11,349 bases of DNA from the NCBI GenBank assembly GCA_964385505.1, contig CAYLPI010000123.1:1-11349 (forward strand), in the 5' to 3' direction. The notes below the pieces were generated by a model. It worked only from the letters and a program-made list of their open reading frames with translations. It made no database searches and was not told where the DNA came from. The DNA is from CAITSH01 sp964385505 (GTDB taxonomy: Bacteria; Pseudomonadota; Gammaproteobacteria; Burkholderiales; SG8-39). Position numbers and translations under genes: made by a program. Position 1 is the stretch's first letter. Each line of letters opens with the position of its first letter. This document shows positions 6,697-11,349 of the stretch, piece by piece.

Positions 6697-7602
6697 CTGC
6701 CGTGGCGAGCTCATACCGGGGAACGCATCGTTGTGGTTGCCGCCGTTGTGGTTGCCGCCGTTGTGGTTCACGCGGTTGTGGTTCACGCCGTTGTGGTTGC
6801 CGCCGTTGTGCGTTCGCGAAGGTTCGTTCATATCGCGGACGATGCTGTAGCAGCGGCAGGACGCCGCCTCGAGTCCGGCGCGGTCAAGAATACTGATGTC
6901 GCCGCGGGCATAGCGGATCAGCCCGCACTCTTGCAAGTTGCGCGCCGCCTTGGTGACGCCGACCCGCCTGACGCCCAGCATGTGGCCGAGGAATTCGTGG
7001 GTCATGCGAAACTGCGCCGACTTGACCCGGTCCTGGGTCATCAGCAGCCAGCGGGCGAGGCGTTGCTCCAGCAGGTGAAAGCGGTTGCAGCCCGCGGTCT
7101 GCGAAATCTGTGCCATCAGCGCAAAGGTGTAGCGGTAGCTCTCTTTTTGCAGCGCCGGACTGAGGCGGAAATGATGCAGAAAACGCGCCGCGTCCATGCG
7201 CATGGCCGCGCCGCCCCCTTGCACCAGCGCGCGCACCGGGGAGATTCGCGAGCCCAGGATCAGCGGGACACCCAGAATGCCTTCGCGGCCGATCAGGCCG
7301 ACTTCGAGCGCAAGGTGGCCGTCAACCACGGTCAGCAGCGACACCAGCGCATTGTTCGGAAAATAAACGTGTTTCAGTACCTCGCCGGGCTCATACAAGA
7401 TATCGCCGTAGACCAGGACCACGGTCTGCAAATCGGCGGCGATGCCCTGGTAGTCTTTGCGTGGCAGCGCGGCAAGCAGGTTGTTTTCGATGACTGCGGG
7501 CGAGGTCGGCCGCGCGCCGGCCTTTGCTCCGGCCTTTGCTCCGGCCTTCAAGTCGGCCCTGGTGCCGGTGGCGCGCGGGGTGGGGCGGAGCACGGCGCTC
7601 AT
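6691..7602 (-). CDS. Crp/Fnr-like regulator 2 with His/Asn-rich tail
   Basis: This 303-aa protein has the same fold as its two neighbours: beta-roll about 42-150, dimer helix, winged HTH about 195-260. It is the most divergent of the three. The recognition helix reads GVRRVGVTKAARNL, so the Glu and the following Glu of the other two are Val214 and Lys218. DNA specificity may differ. The N-terminus carries a KAGA repeat (about 19-30). The C-terminus adds a tail of THNGG/NHNGG-type pentapeptides (264-292) with a His every five residues, absent from the paralogues. The ATG overlaps the stop of the upstream regulator (ATGA), with GAGG seven bases before it, so the two are coupled. It is about 30 residues longer than regulator 1. 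Confidence 0.9.
   Translation of the reverse strand: MSAVLRPTPRATGTRADLKAGAKAGAKAGARPTSPAVIENNLLAALPRKDYQGIAADLQTVVLVYGDILYEPGEVLKHVYFPNNALVSLLTVVDGHLALEVGLIGREGILGVPLILGSRISPVRALVQGGGAAMRMDAARFLHHFRLSPALQKESYRYTFALMAQISQTAGCNRFHLLEQRLARWLLMTQDRVKSAQFRMTHEFLGHMLGVRRVGVTKAARNLQECGLIRYARGDISILDRAGLEAASCRCYSIVRDMNEPSRTHNGGNHNGVNHNRVNHNGGNHNGGNHNDAFPGMSSPRQK
6729..6810 (-). repeat. 15-bp in-frame tandem repeat, 5.5 copies
   Basis: Units start at 6729, 6744, 6759, 6774 and 6789, with a partial unit at 6804-6810. The consensus on the plus strand is CGTTGTGGTTGCCGC. Units 1, 2 and 5 are identical; units 3 and 4 have TTCACGC variants. On the minus strand the repeat encodes NHNGG pentapeptides at the C-terminus of Crp-like regulator 2. 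A gain or loss of units keeps the frame. Confidence 0.95.
7519..7554 (-). repeat. 12-bp in-frame tandem repeat, about three copies
   Basis: GGCCTTTGCTCC occurs exactly at 7519-7530 and 7531-7542, then degenerates at 7543-7554. It encodes KAGA repeats near the N-terminus of Crp-like regulator 2, in the variable segment before the sensor domain. Confidence 0.85.
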
Positions 7603-8369
7603 GCCGTGGCCTCGTGCGCGGCCGGGACGGTAACAGGCGGGGTCAGCAACAGCCGGTCGGATTCACGCTTGACCACGGCGTAACACTCGCAGGCGCGCTG
7701 CTCCAGCCGCGCCCGGTCGAGAACCGCGATCTTGCCGCGGCTGTATTCGATCAGCCCGGCCGCCTGCAGCTTTCCGGCGGCCTCGGTCACGCCCTCGCGG
7801 CGCACGCCCAGCATGTTGGCAATCAGGTCTTGCGTCATCGTCAGTTTGTTCGATTTCAGCCGGTCGATGCTGAGCAGCAGCCAGCGGCACAATTGCTGCT
7901 CTATGGTGTGGTGGCGGTTGCAAACAGCGGTCTGCGCCATTTGCGTGATCAGCGCCTGGGTATAGCGCAACAGCAGGATTTGCAGTGCGCCGTGCCGGTC
8001 GAACTCGGCCTTTGCCGCCTTGGCCTTGAGGCGATAGGCCTGTCCGGCGCTTTGCACCACGGCGCGGCTGGGCGTGCTCTCACCGCCCATAAACAAGGCA
8101 ATGCCCACGGCGCCCTCGTTGCCGACGACGGCGATTTCGGCCGATGCGCCGTTTTCCATCACGTACAACAGCGAGACAATGCTGTCGGTCGGGAAGTACA
8201 AATGGCTTTGCTCGCCGCCCGATTCGTAAACGGCCCAGCCGAGTTCGAGCGGAAAGGCTTCGAGCTGCGGCAGCAGGTGATCGTAGTCGGCGGGCGGCAG
8301 CGCCGCCAGCAGCAAGTTTTTTTTCGGACTGTCTTGCGCATCGCGCGCCGGTACGCCGGGTTTTGGCAT
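7599..8369 (-). CDS. Crp/Fnr-like transcriptional regulator 3
   Basis: This protein is about 256 aa from the ATG at 8369. A beta-roll sensor domain is followed by a dimer helix (LLLRYTQALITQMAQTAVCN) and a winged HTH with recognition helix GVRREGVTEAAGKL. The helix has the same RRE...TE pattern as regulator 1, to which this protein is clearly the closer paralogue (shared EQQLCRWLLL, CNRHH, FMGG). The CRP Arg82-Ser83 position reads Ser-Arg, so a cAMP ligand is doubtful. The start is uncertain: the frame is open to TTG 8432 and ATG 8414, and none of the candidates has a good Shine-Dalgarno sequence. ATG 8369 is chosen because it leaves a normal leader (about 69 nt) after the predicted start near 8438. 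Its stop overlaps the start of regulator 2 by ATGA, making a two-gene operon. Confidence 0.88.
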   Translation of the reverse strand: MPKPGVPARDAQDSPKKNLLLAALPPADYDHLLPQLEAFPLELGWAVYESGGEQSHLYFPTDSIVSLLYVMENGASAEIAVVGNEGAVGIALFMGGESTPSRAVVQSAGQAYRLKAKAAKAEFDRHGALQILLLRYTQALITQMAQTAVCNRHHTIEQQLCRWLLLSIDRLKSNKLTMTQDLIANMLGVRREGVTEAAGKLQAAGLIEYSRGKIAVLDRARLEQRACECYAVVKRESDRLLLTPPVTVPAAHEATA

Positions 8370-8444
8370 GGTGGTTTGACGTGGTGGTTGAAAAGCGTTC
8401 GATGCGTGATGCATTTGCCGGCACCGCACCAACGTGCCGCAGAA

Positions 8445-8487
8445 ATCCTATGCCGGTTTGCGTCCTGCGTATGTTCGGAAACGTACA
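8445..8487 (-). promoter_or_regulatory. Predicted Crp-like operator and class II promoter (site E) for regulators 3 and 2
   Basis: On the minus strand TGTACGTTTCCGAACA (8487-8472) matches the motif exactly. TAGGAT (8450-8445, 4/6 to TATAAT) is centred exactly 32 bp further on, predicting a start near 8438. No comparable hexamer exists in the plus direction. The Crp-like pair is thus predicted to be controlled through the same site type as its neighbours, possibly by itself. Confidence 0.6.
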
Positions 8488-8713
8488 CAGTGGTCATTTG
8501 CTCGCGCGCCACGTCCGGACGGGCAGGCATGCGGGTCAGAAACGCGGCCTGGCCTGCCCGCGCCCGGATTGCGCGGGTGCAGCGCAAGCCCCGCGCCGGA
8601 ACGCCGCCGGCGCATTTGCGGCAAAGCGCGCCAGCGAACGGAATCGCCGGCCCCGCACCGCTACAGTGACTTCAACCGACAAGTACCGCGATTGCGCCGC
8701 CAGCCAAGACCCG
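8488..8713. other. Intergenic stretch upstream of the secreted-protein gene
   Basis: This lies between the divergent Crp-like operon and the 14-bp repeat array. No gene, operator motif or convincing sigma-70 promoter is visible, although the promoter of the gene at 8824 must lie here or in the AT-rich array. Confidence 0.4.
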
Positions 8714-8811
8714 AATCACCAAGCACAAATCACCAAGTCAAAATAAAAAAGTAAAAATCACAAAGTAAAAATCACAAAGTAAGAATCACAAAGTAAAAAT
8801 CACAAAGCAAA
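8714..8811 (+). repeat. Seven tandem 14-bp repeats in a gene leader
   Basis: Units start at 8714, 8728, 8742, 8756, 8770, 8784 and 8798. The consensus is AATCACAAAGTAAA; the first two units read AATCACCAAG and the third AATAAAAAAG. The array is strikingly AT-rich in GC-rich surroundings. It ends directly at the AAGGA Shine-Dalgarno sequence (about 8812-8816) of the gene starting at 8824. A change in copy number would alter the leader or promoter spacing by 14 bp per unit. Confidence 0.95.
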
Positions 8812-8823
8812 AAGGACTCCACC

Positions 8824-9360
8824 ATGCCTCACTCCCGCTGTTCGGACATCGCCCGCTGTTTCGGTACACTGCTGTTGCTCGGCGGCGTAACGGCCGCCAT
8901 GGCGCAGTCAATCCGCAGCGAGACCGACAGCCACGGCCACAACAAAATCACCAATATCGATGAGGGCGGACCGGCAGTGAATGCGGAGCGGGTTTCGATC
9001 GCCGCGTACAAGCAGACCGACGCCGGCCGGCGCTTCAGTTACGGCGACGGAACCGACGGCGCCACGACGGCGCCTCCGCCGCAAGCCGTGGAGAGAGCGT
9101 CAAGCGATGTGGTGAGCGCGCTCGCCCGGAACACCGCCATGTCGTCGCGGCGTGTCGCGATTATCGATGCCAGCGAAGCGATGCGCCGGCTGGTGCAGGC
9201 ACGTGAGGAACGCGCGCGCGGCGTGGCCCTGCTGCCGGGGGAGGACAGATCCGTCGCCGCTTCGCCCGGGGCTGTGATCGGCCGCTACCAGATGCGCCAG
9301 AACCTGCTCGAGGGCCGCGTGCAGAGCGCCCAGCTTCGCGTCAACAGCACGCTACGCTGA
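8824..9360 (+). CDS. Secreted protein of unknown function
   Basis: I do not recognise this 178-aa protein. It has a clear Sec signal peptide: a hydrophobic stretch (LLLLGGVTAAMA) with probable cleavage after Ala27 (AMA-Q). The mature part begins with a polar SETDSHGHNKITNIDEGG segment. It continues with an Ala/Pro-rich low-complexity stretch around residue 80, and the second half (about 92-178) is rich in Arg, Ala and Glu and probably helical. There is no lipobox, membrane segment or known catalytic motif. The start is well supported by AAGGA eight bases upstream of the ATG. The leader is a seven-copy 14-bp repeat. It faces the minus-strand BON operon across the assembly gap and is probably periplasmic. 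Confidence 0.75.
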   Translation: MPHSRCSDIARCFGTLLLLGGVTAAMAQSIRSETDSHGHNKITNIDEGGPAVNAERVSIAAYKQTDAGRRFSYGDGTDGATTAPPPQAVERASSDVVSALARNTAMSSRRVAIIDASEAMRRLVQAREERARGVALLPGEDRSVAASPGAVIGRYQMRQNLLEGRVQSAQLRVNSTLR

Positions 9361-9389
9361 GCGGGGGCTGCCAGCCGGGAGCGCAGCGT

Positions 9390-9531
9390 CCAGGACAGCA
9401 GCGCCCAGGANNNNNNNNNNNNNNNNNNNNNNNNNNNNNNNNNNNNNNNNNNNNNNNNNNNNNNNNNNNNNNNNNNNNNNNNNNNNNNNNNNNNNNNNNN
9501 NNNNNNNNNNCCAGGACAGCAGCGCCCAGGA
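9390..9531. repeat. 21-bp direct repeat flanking the gap
   Basis: The 21 bases at 9390-9410 (CCAGGACAGC followed by AGCGCCCAGGA) recur exactly at 9511-9531. GAGCGCAGCG occurs before the first copy (9380-9389) and after the second (9530-9539). The sequence therefore looks like a tandem repeat of about 30 bp that the assembler could not cross, or a contig-end overlap that was not merged. Confidence 0.8.
9411..9510. other. Assembly gap of 100 N
   Basis: Exactly 100 N, the usual placeholder for a gap of unknown size. It lies between two convergent genes, so no identified gene is broken. A terminator and further repeat units may be hidden in it. Confidence 0.98.
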
Positions 9532-9546
9532 GCGCAGCGCGCCGCC

Positions 9547-9696
9547 TCAGCGCAGGTGGACGTCGCCGAACAGCCCCAGCAGGCCGACGACGATCAGATA
9601 GGCGGCGACGATGAAATTGAGCAGCCGCGGCATGAGAAGGATGAGCACGCCGGCGAGCAGCGATACCAGCGGCGCCAGGCTGAGAGTCACGTTCAT
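9547..9696 (-). CDS. DUF3096-type small membrane protein
   Basis: This 49-aa protein is nearly all hydrophobic. Its sequence begins MNVTLSLAPLVSLLAGVLIL and continues LMPRLLNFIVAAYLIVVGLL, giving two short membrane segments around the MPRLLN turn. This is the pattern I know for DUF3096 proteins; their function is unknown. The last residues are GDVHLR. The start is the first ATG and only a weak GGA lies upstream. It is the last gene of the minus-strand operon, 55 bp after the lmo0937-like gene and of identical length, and ends 16 bp from the gap-flanking repeat. It is easily missed because of its size. Confidence 0.8.
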   Translation of the reverse strand: MNVTLSLAPLVSLLAGVLILLMPRLLNFIVAAYLIVVGLLGLFGDVHLR

Positions 9697-9751
9697 GTTG
9701 TCAATGTCCGTGGACGCGCCGCCGCGGCGTCCGCCGCAGCCGCGCGGCGTG

Positions 9752-9901
9752 TCAGATTGGCTTGCGTCCGCTGATGACGCGCAACAGCACCATCACCACG
9801 GCGATGACGATCAGCACATGGATCAGTCCGCCCATGGTGTAGGAGGTGACCAGTCCGAGCAGCCACAGGATGATCAGTACGACGGCGATGGTATAGAGCA
9901 T
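9752..9901 (-). CDS. lmo0937-family small membrane protein
   Basis: This 49-aa protein begins MLYTIAVVLIILWLLGLVTS, then YTMGGLIHVLIVIAVVMVLL, and ends RVISGRKPI. It has two hydrophobic helices around a YTMGG-(L/I)-IH turn and a basic C-terminus, which is the signature of the lmo0937 family. That family has no established function and is often seen near stress genes. AGGA lies seven bases before the ATG, a strong Shine-Dalgarno sequence that fixes the start. It begins 36 bp after the stop of the double-BON lipoprotein and is clearly in its operon. Confidence 0.85.
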   Translation of the reverse strand: MLYTIAVVLIILWLLGLVTSYTMGGLIHVLIVIAVVMVLLRVISGRKPI

Positions 9902-9937
9902 GATGAAATCCTTCAGGTGGAGTGAACCGGGTGAGCC

Positions 9938-10540
9938 TTATTTCTTGATGCTCATTTCGTTGCTGACCGACTTGACGCCCTCGACGGCGCGCGCAAGGTT
10001 GGTGACACGGGTGATCTGGTTCTGGTTATCGACAAAGCCGCTCAGTTGCGCCTCGCCCTTGCGCGTCACCACGGCGACATCGAGGCTCTTGATATTGGGG
10101 TCGGCGAGCAGCGCCGACTTGATCTTGGCGGTGATGATGCCGTCGTCAAGCGCATTGCCGACGGTGGCGGGGCCGCCCTTGAGATCCATCTTGTTGGCAA
10201 CGGCGGTGACGCCCTCGACGCCGCGGGCAATGGCGATGGCACGATCGACCTGCGCCTGGCTGTTGACGAAGCCGCTCAGCAGCACTTCGCCGGCGCGTGT
10301 CTCGACCTTGACGTCGAAACTCTTGACATCGGGGTCGGCCAGTAGCGCGGACTTTACCTTGGTGGTCACCACGCCGTCGTCGATTTTGGTACCGACGCTG
10401 GTGCTCGCCGCCGGCGGAGCAGCCGCCGTGATGTCGGCGTTCTTGCTGTCGCCGCAGCCGGAGAGCAGGCTCAGCGCTGCGCCCGAGGCGAGGGCGGCGA
10501 GCATGTTGCCGGGGTGGAACATTTTTGAGTGCCGATTCAT
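9938..10540 (-). CDS. Double BON-domain lipoprotein
   Basis: This 200-aa protein has a signal peptide ending in a perfect lipobox, LSGC (Cys29), then an Ala/Pro linker (about 36-45) and two BON domains (about 48-118 and 128-200). Both repeats show the same elements: DDGVVTTKVKSALLADP against DDGIITAKIKSALLADP, and LLSGFVNSQAQ against QLSGFVDNQNQ. They probably arose by internal duplication. The architecture is that of OsmY-like envelope-stress proteins, here lipid-anchored. AAAGGA eight bases before the ATG at 10540 supports this start over in-frame ATGs further upstream (10558, 10588). It lies 75 bp after the 77-aa gene and 36 bp before the lmo0937-like gene, in one operon. Confidence 0.92.
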   Translation of the reverse strand: MNRHSKMFHPGNMLAALASGAALSLLSGCGDSKNADITAAAPPAASTSVGTKIDDGVVTTKVKSALLADPDVKSFDVKVETRAGEVLLSGFVNSQAQVDRAIAIARGVEGVTAVANKMDLKGGPATVGNALDDGIITAKIKSALLADPNIKSLDVAVVTRKGEAQLSGFVDNQNQITRVTNLARAVEGVKSVSNEMSIKK

Positions 10541-10615
10541 CGCGGTAATCCTTTGCATGGGGTTGGTGATGCCGGTGTTGCGGCGCACGGCGCAGGGCGC
10601 GCCGGGAAGAATGGA

Positions 10616-10849
10616 TCAGGTATGGCGACGGTCGTCCGGCCGCGACCAGTCGCGATTGCGGTGCAGGAATTCGCGCATTTCCCGCGTCGATTGCGCCGTC
10701 GAGGCGGCGTTGCGCAATTCGTTGCGGGTGGTGAACTGGATGCGCCGGCCGGCCTCGGCGCGCCAGGCGTCGCCGCGCAGCTCGCCCCAGGTCTCGATCA
10801 GTACGCCGGCCAGATGCCGGAGGCTGCGTGAAATATGTTCGGTATACAT
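10616..10849 (-). CDS. 77-aa protein of unknown function
   Basis: I do not recognise this protein. It begins MYTEHISRSLRHLAGVLIET and is polar, strongly basic and probably helical (many Arg and Glu, for example ELRGDAWRAEAGRR and REMREFLHRNRDW). It has no signal peptide or membrane segment, so it is likely cytoplasmic. The frame is open far upstream, but the ATG at 10849 is chosen because GGGAG lies six bases before it and because the upstream codons are made of an 11-bp repeat. It is the first gene of the operon continuing with the double-BON lipoprotein and two tiny membrane proteins, behind predicted promoter G. Confidence 0.65.
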   Translation of the reverse strand: MYTEHISRSLRHLAGVLIETWGELRGDAWRAEAGRRIQFTTRNELRNAASTAQSTREMREFLHRNRDWSRPDDRRHT

Positions 10850-10870
10850 CTTGGTCTCCCGGTTCGAAGC

Positions 10871-10914
10871 GGATTGCGAATGGATTGCGAATGGGTTGCG
10901 GATGGATTGCGCCA
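10871..10914 (-). repeat. Four tandem 11-bp repeats in the BON-operon leader
   Basis: Units at 10871, 10882, 10893 and 10904. The first two are identical (GGATTGCGAAT), the third is GGGTTGCGGAT and the fourth GGATTGCGCCA. The array sits between the predicted start near 10920 and the Shine-Dalgarno sequence (10860-10856), ending about ten bases from it. Confidence 0.9.
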
Positions 10915-10926
10915 TCCCAAGCCGCC

Positions 10927-10969
10927 ATGTTGCGGGGATGGCGGCGCAACGTCTGTACGGCAGCGCACG
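10927..10969 (-). promoter_or_regulatory. Predicted Crp-like operator and promoter (site G) for the BON operon
   Basis: On the minus strand CGTGCGCTGCCGTACA (10969-10954) differs from the motif only at its first base. The half nearest the promoter is intact. CAACAT (10932-10927, 3/6 to TATAAT) is centred 32 bp further on, with a predicted start near 10920. It is weaker than sites A-C, E and F. Confidence 0.4.
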
Positions 10970-11002
10970 ATGCAAACGACGGCCTGACAGCGCGTCGTGT
11001 TG

Positions 11003-11045
11003 AGTGCGGCACCGCACAGATGGTAAGGGCAGGGCGCGCTATCTT
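11003..11045 (+). promoter_or_regulatory. Predicted Crp-like operator and class II promoter (site F) for the right-edge lipoprotein
   Basis: AGTGCGGCACCGCACA at 11003-11018 differs from the motif only at its first base. TATCTT at 11040-11045 (4/6 to TATAAT) is centred exactly 32 bp downstream, predicting a start near 11052 and a leader of about 106 nt. It diverges from site G, whose centre is 49 bp away. Confidence 0.5.
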
Positions 11046-11097
11046 GATCTTCTCGGTCGCCCGACCGATGGCGCGGCCGCCAACCGCCGCGCGCAGC

Positions 11098-11137
11098 GTC
11101 GCAGTGTCGCAGTATCGCAGTGTCGCGGTGTCGCAGC
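11098..11137 (+). repeat. Five tandem 8-bp repeats in a lipoprotein leader
   Basis: GTCGCAGT at 11098 and 11106, ATCGCAGT at 11114, GTCGCGGT at 11122 and GTCGCAGC at 11130. A further stray copy (GTGTCGCA, 11151-11158) reaches into the start codon at 11158. The array ends ten bases before the GGAG Shine-Dalgarno sequence (11148-11151). Confidence 0.9.
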
Positions 11138-11157
11138 GACCGCAACCGGAGTGTCGC

Positions 11158-11349
11158 ATGGACAATCGTCGGTGTTTGACAGCGGGTAGTGCCGCACGAA
11201 AAAGGCTGTGCGGCATCGTGCTGGCCGCCTGCGGTGTCGCGATTTCCGGCTGTGCCGTCAATCCGAGTACCGGACGCAATCAGTTGATCGCTTTGCCGGC
11301 GGCGCAAATCGCCCATGCCAACTTCGATTTCACTTTGTCGGCTGCGGCG
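11158..11349 (+). CDS. N-terminus of a lipoprotein, possibly M48-type metallopeptidase (partial)
   Basis: Sixty-four codons are visible before the window ends. A basic N-terminus (KRLCGIVLAACGVAISGC) ends in a good lipobox, ISGC, placing the lipidated cysteine at Cys32. The following AVNPSTGRNQL resembles the NPVTGRxQL stretch found just after the lipid site in lipoproteins of the M48 zinc metallopeptidase family, which take part in envelope quality control. The HEXXH site would lie beyond the edge, so this assignment rests on one motif. GGAG lies six bases before the ATG. It is transcribed divergently from the BON operon behind predicted promoter F, with an 8-bp repeat in its leader. Confidence 0.6.
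   Translation, partial: MDNRRCLTAGSAARKRLCGIVLAACGVAISGCAVNPSTGRNQLIALPAAQIAHANFDFTLSAAA

Noticed and set aside
6232..8669. Long plus-strand frames opposite Crp-like regulators 2 and 3
   Set aside because: They are antisense to clear Crp/Fnr-like proteins and their translations are low-complexity; the apparent repeats come from the 15-bp array.
8714..8811. CRISPR array
   Set aside because: The units are contiguous 14-mers with no spacers, and no cas gene is present. The 8-, 11- and 15-bp arrays fail for the same reason.
9557..9572. One-mismatch copy of the operator motif (TGGACGTCGCCGAACA)
   Set aside because: It lies inside the DUF3096 coding sequence (codons for GDVH), has no promoter-like partner, and about 0.3 one-mismatch copies are expected by chance in the window.
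10836..10850. TGTTCG half-site near the start of the 77-aa gene
   Set aside because: The opposite half does not match, and it lies within the first codons of the gene.
9900..11003. Plus-strand frame of 367 codons opposite the double-BON gene
   Set aside because: It lies opposite a clear lipoprotein with signal peptide, ribosome-binding site and two BON domains; its repeated segments mirror the BON duplication.

Overview
The window looks like a chromosomal accessory or stress region of a GC-rich betaproteobacterium. This is inferred from the base composition, from the OmpA-family protein with a betaproteobacterial-style N-terminus, and from the mix of BON lipoproteins, tiny DUF3096/lmo0937 membrane proteins and Crp/Fnr-like regulators. 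No taxon can be proved from the sequence alone. A 100-N scaffold gap lies at 9411-9510.

Layout: (1) the first codons of a minus-strand gene at the left edge and a long non-coding region (27-736); (2) an OmpA-family periplasmic protein and a one-domain BON lipoprotein; (3) a plus-strand operon of a CHASE3-PAS-PAS hybrid histidine kinase, a REC-PAS response regulator and a Crp/Fnr-like regulator; (4) facing it, a minus-strand pair of further Crp/Fnr-like regulators with overlapping stop and start codons; (5) a secreted protein of unknown function whose leader carries seven tandem 14-bp repeats; (6) the gap; (7) a minus-strand operon of a 77-aa unknown protein, a double-BON lipoprotein and two 49-aa membrane proteins too short to be called routinely; (8) a lipoprotein running off the right edge, possibly an M48-type metallopeptidase.

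The most interesting structure is not a gene. A CRP-sized palindrome, TGTNCG-N4-CGNACA, occurs five times exactly and twice with one mismatch, always between genes. At five of the seven sites a -10-like hexamer with at least 4/6 matches to TATAAT lies exactly 32 bp from the dyad centre, and a sixth has a 3/6 hexamer at that distance. This is the geometry of a class II CRP-type activated promoter. The predicted promoters point at the left-edge gene, ompA, the kinase/response-regulator/Crp operon, the Crp pair, the BON/small-membrane-protein operon and the right-edge lipoprotein. The window therefore reads as a local self-regulating regulon: sensor kinase and Crp-like regulators controlling envelope proteins and, apparently, their own operons.

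A second pattern is tandem repeats. Those in 5' leaders have periods of 8, 11 and 14 bp and end just before the Shine-Dalgarno sequence. Those inside coding sequence have periods of 12 and 15 bp and keep the frame, including a His/Asn-rich tail on one Crp-like regulator.
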